Part shown: in pieces, positions 35,372-44,907 of the stretch
Numbering within the stretch: the first letter of the stretch is position 1
Layout of the letters: each line of letters begins with the position of its first letter
Assembly (NCBI RefSeq): GCF_024138675.1
Contig: NZ_CP090959.1
Location: 930,001-994,000, forward strand
Length of the DNA stretch: 64,000 nucleotides
Reading direction: 5' to 3'
DNA from: Simiduia sp. 21SJ11W-1
GTDB lineage: Bacteria; Pseudomonadota; Gammaproteobacteria; Pseudomonadales; Cellvibrionaceae
Translations under genes and position numbers: made by a program
The notes under the pieces: model-generated
Told to the model about the DNA's origin: nothing
The model's input: only the letters and a program-made list of their open reading frames with translations
Database searches by the model: none

Positions 35372-36223
35372 TCAGGCTTCCTGTGGGGGAGAAACCCGCA
35401 GCAGGTGCAGCTTGCGGCTGTCTGAGTAGAGTACGGTGAAGCTGTAGCCATCGATAGTGACAGATTCATTGCGCTTGGCTAAATGGCCGAAGGCGTTGAG
35501 CACCACGCCGCCGATGGTATCAAACTCATCTTCGGGGAAGCCCGCGCTGAAGTACTCGTTGAAATCTTCCACTGCGGTGAGTGCGCGCACCACGAAGGCG
35601 TTTTCATCGAGCTTGCGGATGTCGGTGTCGTGATCTTCTTCATCGGTTTCGTCTTCAATTTCGCCGACGATTTCCTCAAGAATATCTTCAATGGTCACAA
35701 GCCCCGAGATGCCGCCGTATTCATCGAGCACCATGGCCATGTGGTAGCGGTTTTCGCGGAACTCGCGCAGCAAAATATTCAGCCGCTTGCTCTCGGGAAT
35801 GATGTTGGCCGGGCGAATCACGTTTTCCAGGCAGAATTCTTCTTTGCCGCCAAGTACCAGGGGCAGCAAATCTTTGGCCAGCAAAATGCCGCGCACGTTA
35901 TCTGTTGATTCTTCAATCACAGGAAAGCGCGAGTGGCCGGATTCGATAATGCGGGGCAGGAATTGTTCGGGCGTTTCTTCAATGCGCACCACCACCATTT
36001 TGGAGCGCGGTACCAGGATGTCGTGCACGCGCTGGTCAGAGACTTCCAGAGCGCCTTCGATGATGTGCAGGGCTTCCTGGTCAAACAGGTTGCGCTCGGC
36101 GGCCTCTTTGATGATGGCCAGCAATTCGGCGCGCGATGTGGGTTCGGTGGTGAAGGTGTCGAGTAATTTTCGCAGCCAAGACTTCTCCGGCTGCTTCAAA
36201 CTACTGGGGGGTTCGTCGCTCAT
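35372..36223 (-). CDS. corC: CorC/HlyC-type CBS protein (Mg2+/Co2+ efflux accessory)
   Basis: A 283-residue cytoplasmic protein with a helical N-terminus (LLDTFTTEPTSRAELLAIIKEAAERNLFD), a CBS pair (about 65-190, including ILVPRSKMVVV and MAMVLDEYGGISGLVTIEDILEEIVGEIEDE) and a C-terminal transporter-associated domain (DEFDTIGGVVLNAFGHLAKRNE). It lacks the membrane DUF21 part, as CorC does. Role in Mg/Co efflux is known for E. coli CorC. It lies 66 bp after ybeY. Confidence 0.93.
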   Translation of the reverse strand: MSDEPPSSLKQPEKSWLRKLLDTFTTEPTSRAELLAIIKEAAERNLFDQEALHIIEGALEVSDQRVHDILVPRSKMVVVRIEETPEQFLPRIIESGHSRFPVIEESTDNVRGILLAKDLLPLVLGGKEEFCLENVIRPANIIPESKRLNILLREFRENRYHMAMVLDEYGGISGLVTIEDILEEIVGEIEDETDEEDHDTDIRKLDENAFVVRALTAVEDFNEYFSAGFPEDEFDTIGGVVLNAFGHLAKRNESVTIDGYSFTVLYSDSRKLHLLRVSPPQEA

Positions 36224-36289
36224 GACGCCTGTGTGATCCTTGTGGTTAAAAATTGGGCCGCAGTTCTTGCGGCGAAAGGGCCATTTTAC

Positions 36290-36748
36290 TTAAGAATCGC
36301 GGTCTGCATAGGGGGCAGGGTAGCCCAATGCCACAAGTATCTCAGTTTCCAGGGCTTCCATCGCATCGGCCTCGTCATCTTCCTGGTGGTCAAAGCCCAG
36401 CAGGTGCAGGGTGCCGTGCACCAACATGTGCGCCCAATGGGCCTCTAGCGCCTTGTTTTGCTCGCGGGCCTCACGGGCCACAACCGGGGCGCACACCACC
36501 AGATCACCCAGCAAGGGGAGGTCTACTTCCGGCGGCAGATCCGCCGGGAAAGAGAGCACGTTGGTGGGGTAGTCTTTGCCGCGGTAGTCGCGGTTGAGTT
36601 GTTGGCCGTGGGCTTCATCCACAATCAGCAGGCTCACCTCTGCCTCAGGGCGCCTGTTGCCGACGGCCGCGCCCACCCAGCGCTCCAGCTGGGTTTGGGT
36701 GGGCAGGCTAGGTGCTTGGCTTTCGATTTCCGTATCGACTGTGATCAT
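36290..36748 (-). CDS. ybeY: Endoribonuclease YbeY, rRNA maturation factor
   Basis: A 152-residue zinc-dependent endoribonuclease for 16S rRNA 3' processing and ribosome quality control. The signature HGTLHLLGFDH (three zinc-binding histidines) is near residue 115, and NRDYRGKDYPTNVLSFP is the conserved N-terminal half. The start overlaps the phoH stop by 4 bp (ATGA), so the two are coupled. Confidence 0.95.
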   Translation of the reverse strand: MITVDTEIESQAPSLPTQTQLERWVGAAVGNRRPEAEVSLLIVDEAHGQQLNRDYRGKDYPTNVLSFPADLPPEVDLPLLGDLVVCAPVVAREAREQNKALEAHWAHMLVHGTLHLLGFDHQEDDEADAMEALETEILVALGYPAPYADRDS

Positions 36749-37770
36749 CGGCGCTGGTCGTCGGGTTGTTGCTCTTCGTGTTCTTCGTAGGCCTCTACAA
36801 TGCGCTGCACCAGCGGGTGGCGCACCACATCTTTGGAGAGGAAGTGGGTAAAGCTGATGCCCGCCACGTTTTTGAGTACTTCCATCACATGCTTCAGGCC
36901 GGAATGCTGGCCACGGGGCAGGTCGATTTGCGAAGGGTCGCCAGTGATCACGGCCGTTGAGCCAAAGCCGATGCGGGTAAGGAACATCTTCATTTGCTCG
37001 CGGGTGGTGTTTTGGCTTTCATCCAAAATCACAAAGGAGTTGTTGAGGGTGCGCCCGCGCATATAGGCCAGCGGTGCCACTTCAATCACATTGCGCTCAA
37101 TGAGTTTGCCGACTGTGTCGAACCCCAGCATTTCGTAGAGGGCGTCGTACAGCGGGCGCAGGTATGGGTCTACCTTTTGGGATAAATCGCCGGGTAAAAA
37201 GCCGAGTTTTTCACCGGCTTCCACCGCCGGGCGCACCAGCAATATGCGCTCTACCTCATCTTTAAGCAGCGCTTCTACCGCGCAGGCCACCGCCAGGTAG
37301 GTTTTACCGGTACCGGCCGGGCCAATGCCGAAGTTGATGTCGTTGCCCTGCACGGCCTTCACATAGCGCTGCTGGTTGGCGCCGCGCGGGCGCACGGTGC
37401 ACTTGGCTGTGCGAATGAGCGTCATGCCGGCGGGGCTTTGGGGGCTCTCTGCATTGATGGCTTCAACATCGGATTGTTGCAGCGCCAGGTGGACTTCATC
37501 GGCGGTGAGCAGGGGCTTTTCGCCAAGCTCTGCATACAGGCGTTTGAGAATGTGCTGGCCGGCATTGGCGGCGCTGGCCTCGCCAATAAGGGCGAAATCG
37601 GCACCGTGGTTGTGAATACTGATATTCAGCCGCTGCTCGATTTGTTTCAGGTGTTCGTTCATGGGCCCGCAAAGGCTGGCTAGCCGGTTGGCGTCGTGGG
37701 GCTCTAAGGTGAATGTATTGCGGGTTTCGGTGGCCGGGGCCTCGGGGGTTTGGGTGTCGGCGGTATTCAA
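36745..37770 (-). CDS. ybeZ: PhoH-family ATPase (YbeZ)
   Basis: A 341-residue cytoplasmic P-loop ATPase. Walker A is GPAGTGKT (150-157); Walker B is in NSFVILDESQNTT; FLTRIGFGSTAVITGDPSQIDLP is the family signature. It is partner of YbeY in RNA metabolism in enterobacteria. It is the second gene of the miaB block; about 155 bp separate it from miaB's stop. Confidence 0.94.
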   Translation of the reverse strand: MNTADTQTPEAPATETRNTFTLEPHDANRLASLCGPMNEHLKQIEQRLNISIHNHGADFALIGEASAANAGQHILKRLYAELGEKPLLTADEVHLALQQSDVEAINAESPQSPAGMTLIRTAKCTVRPRGANQQRYVKAVQGNDINFGIGPAGTGKTYLAVACAVEALLKDEVERILLVRPAVEAGEKLGFLPGDLSQKVDPYLRPLYDALYEMLGFDTVGKLIERNVIEVAPLAYMRGRTLNNSFVILDESQNTTREQMKMFLTRIGFGSTAVITGDPSQIDLPRGQHSGLKHVMEVLKNVAGISFTHFLSKDVVRHPLVQRIVEAYEEHEEQQPDDQRR

Positions 37771-37926
37771 ATGAAGATGTCTTCCTTTAAAGTCTGCGGT
37801 AGTTCCAGATTACCCTAAGGCTCAGAGTGGGGGAACGCCGTGGAATGGCCAATTTTTTATAAAACTGTGCGCGTTTATTCCCTAAAGGCACAGCGGCCAT
37901 GGCTGGCCGCCGTACACTGGGGCTGC

Positions 37927-39288
37927 TTAGGCATCTAACTCAGAGCTGATGAGCGTGCCGCGCAGGGAGTTGGGCAGGGCTTCCTCAATGAGGACATCGG
38001 CAAACTTGCCAATGAGCTCGGCCTGATCGCAGCGGAAGTTCACCACCCGGTTGTTTTCCGTACGGCCCGAGAGCTGGCCCGGATCTTTCTTGGACACGCC
38101 GGTAACCAGTACCCGCTCGGTGTTGCCCACCATCTGCCGGGCAATGATTTGCGCCTGCTGGTTGATCTGGTGTTGCAGGCGCTGCAGGCGCTGCTTTTTC
38201 ACCTCTTCCGGGGTGTCGTCTGGCAGGTCTGAGGCGGGGGTGCCCGGGCGGCGGCTGTAGATAAAGCTGAACGACAAATCGAAGTTCATGTCTTCAATAA
38301 GCTTCATGGTGGCCTCGAAATCGGCCTCGGTTTCGCCGGGAAAGCCCACAATGAAATCTGACGAAAAGCAGATGTCGGGGCGGATTTTCTTGATGCGGCG
38401 CAGCTTGGACTTGTACTCCAGTGCGGTGTGGCCACGTTTCATGGCCGCCAGAATGCGGTCTGAACCCGATTGCACCGGCAGGTGCAGGTGGCTTACGAGC
38501 TCTGGCACCTTGCCGTACACCTCGATCAGCGAATCTGAAAATTCTACCGGGTGGCTGGTGGTAAAACGGATGCGGTCGATGCCGTCGATGGCGGCCACAT
38601 AGGTGATCAGCTCGGCCAGATCGGCCACCTGGCCATCGGCCATGTCGCCGCGGTAGGCGTTTACGTTCTGGCCCAGCAGGTTGATTTCGCGCACGCCCTG
38701 CGCCGCCAGGTGCGCCACCTCGGTGAGTACGGCGTCCAGCGGGCGGGAGACTTCCTCACCGCGGGTGTAGGGCACCACGCAGAAGGTGCAGTATTTCGAG
38801 CAGCCTTCCATGATTGATACAAACGCCGTGGCGCCATCGGCTTCGGGCTGCGGCAGGCGGTCGAACTTTTCAATTTCCGGGAAGCTCACATCCACCACCA
38901 CGGCACCCGAATCGCGCTTGGTTTCAATCATCTCGGGCAGGCGGTGCAGGGTTTGGGGGCCAAAAATCAGGTCTACAAAGGGCGCGCGCTCGCTGATGGC
39001 CGCGCCCTCCTGGCTGGCCACACAGCCGCCCACGCCAATAACCACATCGGGGCGGGTGTCTTTGTAGTGCTTCCAGCGGCCCAGTTGGTGAAACAGCTTC
39101 TCTTGGGCTTTTTCACGAATAGAGCAGGTATTGATGAGTAGTACGTCGGCTTCTTCCGGGTTGTCGGTGGTCACCATTTGATGAGCGTCGCCCAGCAGAT
39201 CGCGCATGCGGGCAGAGTCGTACTCGTTCATCTGGCAGCCGTGCGTCTTGATGTAGAGCTTCTTTACGGCTTTTTCAGATGTAGACAT
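37927..39288 (-). CDS. miaB: tRNA-2-methylthio-N6-dimethylallyladenosine synthase
   Basis: A 453-residue radical-SAM methylthiotransferase for position A37 of tRNAs. The N-terminal cluster cysteines are C18 ([11 protein letters not shown]), C55 (NTCSIREKA) and C89 (GGCVASQEG). The radical-SAM cysteines are C163, C167 and C170 (GCSKYCTFC). The C-terminal TRAM domain is present. The ATG at 39288 begins [19 protein letters not shown]; the longer in-frame version from 39336 adds unconserved residues. Confidence 0.96.
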   Translation of the reverse strand: MSTSEKAVKKLYIKTHGCQMNEYDSARMRDLLGDAHQMVTTDNPEEADVLLINTCSIREKAQEKLFHQLGRWKHYKDTRPDVVIGVGGCVASQEGAAISERAPFVDLIFGPQTLHRLPEMIETKRDSGAVVVDVSFPEIEKFDRLPQPEADGATAFVSIMEGCSKYCTFCVVPYTRGEEVSRPLDAVLTEVAHLAAQGVREINLLGQNVNAYRGDMADGQVADLAELITYVAAIDGIDRIRFTTSHPVEFSDSLIEVYGKVPELVSHLHLPVQSGSDRILAAMKRGHTALEYKSKLRRIKKIRPDICFSSDFIVGFPGETEADFEATMKLIEDMNFDLSFSFIYSRRPGTPASDLPDDTPEEVKKQRLQRLQHQINQQAQIIARQMVGNTERVLVTGVSKKDPGQLSGRTENNRVVNFRCDQAELIGKFADVLIEEALPNSLRGTLISSELDA

Positions 39289-39457
39289 AAGGTGATACCT
39301 GTATAAAACTTGAACAATCGAAAAATAGCCGCGCATTATAGCGGGCGCACGGTGGCTTGCCCAGTTGGCAGCTTAGGGTTTTATGGTATCCTTGCGCGCC
39401 TTTCGGGTGGCCCGCCCGTGTCTGAGGTCGCCCCCTTACAATCGGTATGTTTGTGCT

Positions 39458-39793
39458 ATGTCTGTAAACCCCACCTATAAAGTGATCTTTTACAACCAGA
39501 ATCAGGTGTATGAGGTGTACGCGCGCGCCATCTACCAAAGTGAAATGTACGGTTTCATTGAGGTGGAGGAGTTCGTATTCGGTGAAAAGTCGGCCATGAT
39601 CGTTGACCCGGGCGAAGAAAAGCTCAAAGGCGAGTTCGCCAAGGTCAAGCGCTCGTATATTCCGCTGCACAGCATCATTCGCATCGATGAAGTAGAAAAA
39701 GAAGGTGCAGCGAAAGTGGTGGATATCAAAGGCGGCGATAAAGTGGCCCAATTCCCCTTCAGCGGTGTGCCCAAGCCCCAGAGCGATGCCTGA
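39458..39793 (+). CDS. DUF1820-family protein
   Basis: A 111-residue soluble protein beginning NPTYKVIFYNQNQVYEVYAR, typical of DUF1820, with IEVEEFVFGEKSAMIVDPGEEKLKGEF and a SYIPLHSIIRIDEVEKEG segment. It probably has a small beta-rich fold. The family is restricted to Gammaproteobacteria and relatives and has no known function. It is divergent from miaB; ATG 39458 is preferred to the upstream in-frame start at 39383. Confidence 0.9.
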   Translation: MSVNPTYKVIFYNQNQVYEVYARAIYQSEMYGFIEVEEFVFGEKSAMIVDPGEEKLKGEFAKVKRSYIPLHSIIRIDEVEKEGAAKVVDIKGGDKVAQFPFSGVPKPQSDA

Positions 39794-39996
39794 TAGCAGT
39801 AAGTACTTGCTTACTGTCGGTGTCGTCCACTCATGCAGTTTCTATTGCCTTGCCTGGCTTTGTCATTGGCATTGATGCCCGTTTTTAGGGCGCAAGCCCT
39901 GCACCCGTGCAAGGCGTACAAAAAGCCGGGCCAAACCTTTACAGGGGGGAAAGCCATCCCCCACAATGGCCCACCCACTGCGACGACGACAGCCTC

Positions 39997-40608
39997 ATGG
40001 ACCTAGGTTTACTGGCGTTATTCATACCCACATTTTTTCTGGTTTCTATCTCCCCCGGCATGTGCATGACCCTGGCATTAACGCTGGGCATGGCTGTGGG
40101 TGTGCGCAGAAGTATGTGGATGATGGCCGGCGAACTCACGGGCGTGGCGTTGGTGGCCTTGGCCGCGGTGCTGGGGGTGGCGGCGTTGATGCTTAATTAT
40201 CCGGGGCTGTTTACGGTGTTGCGCTATGTGGGTGGTGCCTACCTCTTGTGGTTGGGCTGGAAGCTTTGGCATGCGCCGCCCCCGAACCTTGAGGCCCAGA
40301 GTGAGGCCCCCCAAACCCGCTGGGATCTCGCCTTGCAGGGCTTCACCACCGCCGTTAGCAACCCCAAGGGCTGGGCGTTTATGGTGGCTTTGCTGCCGCC
40401 GTTTTTGCGCGACGATTTGCCCCTGTGGAGCCAGATGGCAGGCCTGTTGGCGGTTATCGTCATTATAGAATTCAGCTCGTTAATGCTCTATGCCAGCGGC
40501 GGCAAACACCTAAGCCGCTTTTTGGCGCGTTCGGGCGGTGCCGGTTGGCTGAACCGCATTGCCGGCAGCCTGATGGGCGTGGTGGGCGTTTGGTTGGCGC
40601 TTGGGTAA
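39997..40608 (+). CDS. LysE/RhtB-family amino-acid exporter
   Basis: A 203-residue inner-membrane protein with six hydrophobic segments. Family features are IPTFFLVSISPGMCMTLALTLGMAVGVRRS near the start, YVGGAYLLWLGWKLW, and TTAVSNPKGWAFMVALLPPFL in the middle (SNPKxxxF is a LysE hallmark). It likely exports an amino acid or homoserine-lactone-like compound. ATG 39997 is used; an upstream in-frame start at 39907 adds non-membrane sequence. It is followed by the channel gene after 24 bp. Confidence 0.88.
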   Translation: MDLGLLALFIPTFFLVSISPGMCMTLALTLGMAVGVRRSMWMMAGELTGVALVALAAVLGVAALMLNYPGLFTVLRYVGGAYLLWLGWKLWHAPPPNLEAQSEAPQTRWDLALQGFTTAVSNPKGWAFMVALLPPFLRDDLPLWSQMAGLLAVIVIIEFSSLMLYASGGKHLSRFLARSGGAGWLNRIAGSLMGVVGVWLALG

Positions 40609-40632
40609 TGAACTCGCGGGGGAGGCTCACGG

Positions 40633-41385
40633 GTGTTGATAGAAGGTATTGAGACAAAGATGTTAACCACCATTGTGCTGATTGTCAGCGCAACTCTGGG
40701 GCTGTTGCTGTGCCGTCATCTGCTGAGCGCGGGTTTGCGTAAACTGGCGGTGAAGCAGGCGGTGAGCGAGCTGGGCCTGGCTTTTGCGCTGCGCTCCATT
40801 AACACGGTGCTGTTTATCGTCTACGGTTTAGTGTTGTTGGGCCTGTTGGGGCTGGATTTCAGTGATATAGAGGTATTGCTGAGTTCCATGTTTGCCGTTG
40901 TTGGCGTGGCGTTTTTTGCCCAGTGGTCGATTTTAAGTAACATCACCGCAAGTTCCATAATCTTTTTCAGCTTTCCCTACCGCGTGGGCGACTGGGTATC
41001 GGTGGTGGAAAAAGATGTAGACATCAGCGGCCAGGTGGAAGATATCACCCTGTTTCACGTGTTAATTCGCAACCTGCGCGGGGAGCTCATCACCTACCCG
41101 AACAACCTGATATTGCAAAAACCTGTGGTGCGCCTGAAGCAGAAGCCGTTGGTGGGCCCCTCAGACGATTTAACCGATGAATTGATGCCCTTTGCCGTGG
41201 GGCGTGAAATAGAATTGACCTTTGGCGAGCAGGCCATCACTGGCCGGCTGGTTCATAAAAATATGCAGCGCGTGCTGCTGGAGTCTGCCGGGGGCGAGAT
41301 CCTGGTGGTGCCCTTGGTGAAGTTACAAGGTGCGATTATTCGCGCCACTCAATCGGCGCCTGCGTTGCACTCGAGCGACCACTGA
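40633..41385 (+). CDS. Small MscS-type mechanosensitive channel
   Basis: A 250-residue protein with two to three N-terminal membrane helices and the MscS pore-beta segment (VGVAFFAQWSILSNITASSIIFFSFPYRVGDWV), then ITLFHVLIRNLRGELITYPNNLILQKPV. The C-terminal cage is short and not standard. GTG 40633 or ATG 40660 could start it. The next gene starts 32 bp after its stop. Placement before an antiporter suggests a joint job in osmotic or ion homeostasis. Confidence 0.85.
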   Translation: MLIEGIETKMLTTIVLIVSATLGLLLCRHLLSAGLRKLAVKQAVSELGLAFALRSINTVLFIVYGLVLLGLLGLDFSDIEVLLSSMFAVVGVAFFAQWSILSNITASSIIFFSFPYRVGDWVSVVEKDVDISGQVEDITLFHVLIRNLRGELITYPNNLILQKPVVRLKQKPLVGPSDDLTDELMPFAVGREIELTFGEQAITGRLVHKNMQRVLLESAGGEILVVPLVKLQGAIIRATQSAPALHSSDH

Positions 41386-41416
41386 GCCCTATGAAGTATT
41401 TGGACGAGGACGTTAC

Positions 41417-43336
41417 ATGATGGACCCTATGGCCCTGTTGGTTGCCGTTGGCTTACTTTCCATTGCGTGCCAATACCTGGCATACAAAGTAAAGCTGCCC
41501 GCTATTTTGCCGTTGCTGGTGTGCGGTATTTTGCTGGGCCCGACCCTGGGCCTGTTAAATCCCGATGCCCTGTTTGGCGATTTGCTGTTTCCACTGGTGA
41601 GCCTGTCGGTGGCGATCATCCTGTTCGAGGGCGCGCTGACCTTGAAGTTTGAAGACCTGGGCGGCCACGGCACCATGGTGCGCAACCTGTGCACGGTGGG
41701 TGCCATCGTTACCTGGTTTGTGGCAACGCCCGTTGCGCACTACGCGCTGGGGATGTCTTGGCAGATGTCGTTTTTGTTTGGTGCCATCGTTACGGTAACC
41801 GGCCCCACGGTGATTGTGCCCATGCTGCGCTCGGTGCGGCCATCGGCAAAAGTGGGCAATATCCTGCGCTGGGAAGGCATTATTATCGATCCGGTGGGCG
41901 CGCTGTTGGCCGTACTGGTGTATGAATATGTGATTGCCGTTCAGGACGCCTGGACGCACACCCTCATGACCTTCGGCCTGGTACTGGCCATTGGCCTTGG
42001 GCTGGGCTCGATCATGGGTTACTTCCTGGGCATGGTGGTGCGCAAAAACTGGGTGCCGCACTACCTGCAAAACACCGCCGTATTAACCTTGATGCTGGGT
42101 GCGTTTGCCGTCTCTAACGCGCTGGCCCACGAGTCGGGCTTGCTCACGGTCACTGTGATGGGCATGTGGCTGGCCAACATGAAAGATGTGGATGTGGATG
42201 ACATCCTGGAATTTAAAGAAACCCTGAGCGTGCTGCTGATTTCGGCGCTGTTTATTCTGCTTGCCGCACGGCTCGATTTTGGCTCCATTATTCAGGTGGG
42301 GTGGGGCGCAATATTGGTGCTGTTTGCCATTATTTTTATTGCCCGGCCTTTGTCTGTACTGGTGTCTTCTGTGGGTGCCGGGCTCAATTGGCGCGAGATT
42401 GCCTTGCTTTCCTGGATTGCCCCACGCGGCATTGTGGCGGCAGCGGTGTCTGCGCTGTTTGCCTTAAAGCTTGAAGAGCTGGGCTATGCCGAGGCCGACC
42501 TGCTGGTGCCTATGGTGTTTCTGGTGATTATCACCACCGTGGTGTTGCAGAGCTTGACCGCCGTGCACGTGGCAAACTTTTTGGGCCAGCGCGCGCCTAC
42601 GCCCAACGGCTTGCTGATTTTCGGTGGCAGCAAGTTTGCACGCATGTTTGCCTTGGAAATGATGGATAAAAACATCCCCGTGCGCATTGCCGATACCAAC
42701 TGGGATTCTATCCGGCAGGCGCGCATGGATAACATTCCCACCTACTACGGCAACCCCATTTCCGAACACGCACGGCGCACTATGGATTTATCGGCCACGG
42801 GCCAAGTACTGGTGATGTCGCCGTACCGCCAGCTCAACCCGTTGGTGACCTATCATTTTGAGCACGCCATGGGCAAAGGTTCGGTGTTGGGCCTGAGCGC
42901 CAGCGAGCAGGAAAATCGCGCTTCGCACCAGATATCCGAGGCCTACGCCAAAAAGTTGGGCCTGTTTTCTGAAACCGCAACTTACGGGCGCTTGGCGGCG
43001 TTGGTGGCCAAGGGTGCCACCATCAAAACCACGCGCATTTCAGATTCCTTCACCATGGAGAACTATGGCGAAACCTACGGTGCCCGCGCGCTGCCTTTGT
43101 GCGCGCTAGACCCGAACGGCAAGGTGTTTTTCTACACAATTTCACACGATTTCAAGCCCAAGGCCGATTGGCAAATTGTGAGCCTCATTACCCCTGAAAC
43201 TGCGGAAGAAAAGGCCGCACGCGAGGCCCGTGAAGAAGCTGCCCGCCTGCAAAAAGAAGCCGACGAGCGTGCACTGCAGGAAGCCCGTGCCCGTGAAGCC
43301 GAGCGCGATAATCCGTCTGCGCCCAGTGAAGCCTGA
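41417..43336 (+). CDS. CPA1-type cation/proton antiporter with TrkA-N-like domain
   Basis: A 639-residue protein. Residues 1-390 carry 12-13 membrane helices with the exchanger segments LLVCGILLGPTLGLLNP, FEGALTL and GAIVTVTGPTVIVPML, then the WIAPRGIVAAAVSALFALK segment. Residues 400-560 form a Rossmann-like regulatory domain (GLLIFGGSKFARMFALEMMDKNIPVRIADTN) that may bind NAD(H) or nucleotides. The last 60 residues are a charged, coiled-coil-prone helix (EEKAAREAREEAARLQKEAD). GAGGA precedes ATG 41417. It should exchange Na+ or K+ for protons. Confidence 0.9.
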   Translation: MMDPMALLVAVGLLSIACQYLAYKVKLPAILPLLVCGILLGPTLGLLNPDALFGDLLFPLVSLSVAIILFEGALTLKFEDLGGHGTMVRNLCTVGAIVTWFVATPVAHYALGMSWQMSFLFGAIVTVTGPTVIVPMLRSVRPSAKVGNILRWEGIIIDPVGALLAVLVYEYVIAVQDAWTHTLMTFGLVLAIGLGLGSIMGYFLGMVVRKNWVPHYLQNTAVLTLMLGAFAVSNALAHESGLLTVTVMGMWLANMKDVDVDDILEFKETLSVLLISALFILLAARLDFGSIIQVGWGAILVLFAIIFIARPLSVLVSSVGAGLNWREIALLSWIAPRGIVAAAVSALFALKLEELGYAEADLLVPMVFLVIITTVVLQSLTAVHVANFLGQRAPTPNGLLIFGGSKFARMFALEMMDKNIPVRIADTNWDSIRQARMDNIPTYYGNPISEHARRTMDLSATGQVLVMSPYRQLNPLVTYHFEHAMGKGSVLGLSASEQENRASHQISEAYAKKLGLFSETATYGRLAALVAKGATIKTTRISDSFTMENYGETYGARALPLCALDPNGKVFFYTISHDFKPKADWQIVSLITPETAEEKAAREAREEAARLQKEADERALQEARAREAERDNPSAPSEA

Positions 43337-43518
43337 TAGTTGTATGGGTTTTTCAAGCGGCGCATCTGGCGCCGCTTTGCTGTGTGGTGCGTAAAAGGCC
43401 CCTGGGTAAATCTGCCAAGGCGCTGGTTGCGTAGATTACGGCTTAAGCGGTTGCGCGTATATTTCAAAGATAGTTAACAGTTTGGTAATCTTGCCAGACT
43501 ACTTAATGCGGAGGGATT

Positions 43519-44862
43519 ATGTCCCAGTCCTTTAGTGCGATGTTTCATCGCTTCATCAAAAAAGATACCTCGGCCGGTATTGTGCTGATTGTGGCCACCG
43601 TGCTTGCGCTGGTATTTAAAAATTCCTTTCTGGCCGAATGGTACAACCTGTTTTTACGCACGCCAGTTGAGGTGCAATTTGGCGCATTGGAAATTGCCAA
43701 GCCATTGTTACTTTGGATTAACGATGGCCTGATGGCGGTGTTCTTTTTGTTGATCGGGCTGGAAGTGAAGCGCGAGCTGATGGAGGGCAATTTAAGCTCG
43801 GTTTCGCAAATGACCTTGCCGGGTATAGCCGCCATTGGCGGTATGTTGGTGCCGGCGCTGTGTTACGTGTATGTAAACAGTGGTGATGAGGTTGCCATGC
43901 GTGGCTGGGCCATTCCCACCGCCACAGACATCGCCTTCGCCCTGGGCATTCTCATGTTGCTGGGCAACCGCGTGCCGCTTACGCTGAAGGTGTTTTTGAT
44001 GGCCCTGGCCATTATTGATGACCTGGGCGCCATTGTGATTATTGCGCTGTTTTACACAACAGATTTATCTACGCTTTCTATTTGGGTGGCCAGTATTGCG
44101 CTGTTAGTGTTGTTTGCCATGAACAGGCTGGGCGTATTCAGGCGTGCAGCCTATGTGATTGTGGGTGTGGTGCTGTGGGTGAGCGTGCTCAAATCCGGTG
44201 TGCACGCAACGCTTGCCGGTGTGGCGCTGGCGTTTATGATTCCACTAAAAGCCACCAACGATGTGGGTGAGCAGTTTTCACCGTCGAAAAAAATGGAGCA
44301 CGACCTGCACTACTGGGTGAGCTTTTTTATTCTGCCGCTGTTTGCGTTTTGTAACGCCGGTATTGATTTGCGCGGTATTTCGGTAGACCAGCTTTCAGCC
44401 GGTGCACCACTGGGTATTATTTTCGGGTTGTTCATTGGCAAGCAGTTAGGTGTGTTTGGCTTTAGCTGGCTGGCCATTAAATGCAAGATTGCCGAAATGC
44501 CCAAGGGCGCCAACTGGGTATCGCTCTACGGCGTGGGCCTGCTCACCGGTGTGGGCTTTACCATGAGTTTGTTTGTTAACTCACTGGCCTTTGAAGATGA
44601 TCAACTGTTTCAGGGTGCTGATCGCCTGGCTGTGCTGGTTGGCTCACTGCTCTCTGGTGTGATGGGGTATTTGGTGTTGCGTTTTGGTGTGAAATCCGAT
44701 GAGTCGTCGAGCGACGTTATTTACCTGCCGTCTTCGGTGGGCTCGCTGATGGAGTCTCTCACCCAATCGGCGGCGTGGTTTAAAGATCAGGTACCGGGCC
44801 TGCCACCGGAAAAGCCCGAGCACAAGTTGCCCGAAGAGCCCTTTGATCCCGATAAGAAATAA
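43519..44862 (+). CDS. nhaA: Na+/H+ antiporter NhaA
   Basis: A 447-residue inner-membrane antiporter. Typical NhaA features are FLLIGLEVKRELMEGNLSS, the paired-aspartate segment MALAIIDDLGAIVIIALFYT, ATDIAFALGIL and SGVHATLAGVALAFMIP, and GVGLLTGVGFTMSLFVNSLAF near the end. The 60-residue hydrophilic C-terminal tail is longer than in E. coli. GGAGGGATT precedes ATG. A bidirectional terminator follows. Confidence 0.95.
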   Translation: MSQSFSAMFHRFIKKDTSAGIVLIVATVLALVFKNSFLAEWYNLFLRTPVEVQFGALEIAKPLLLWINDGLMAVFFLLIGLEVKRELMEGNLSSVSQMTLPGIAAIGGMLVPALCYVYVNSGDEVAMRGWAIPTATDIAFALGILMLLGNRVPLTLKVFLMALAIIDDLGAIVIIALFYTTDLSTLSIWVASIALLVLFAMNRLGVFRRAAYVIVGVVLWVSVLKSGVHATLAGVALAFMIPLKATNDVGEQFSPSKKMEHDLHYWVSFFILPLFAFCNAGIDLRGISVDQLSAGAPLGIIFGLFIGKQLGVFGFSWLAIKCKIAEMPKGANWVSLYGVGLLTGVGFTMSLFVNSLAFEDDQLFQGADRLAVLVGSLLSGVMGYLVLRFGVKSDESSSDVIYLPSSVGSLMESLTQSAAWFKDQVPGLPPEKPEHKLPEEPFDPDKK

Positions 44863-44900
44863 CCAAAAAAAATAGCAGCCCTAGGCTGCTATTTTTTTGG
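44863..44900. terminator. Bidirectional terminator between nhaA and the aminotransferase gene
   Basis: CCAAAAAAAATAGCAGCC pairs with GGCTGCTATTTTTTTGG around a 3-base loop. A-runs and T-runs on both sides make it work on both strands. Confidence 0.92.
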
Positions 44901-44907
44901 TTCGCTA

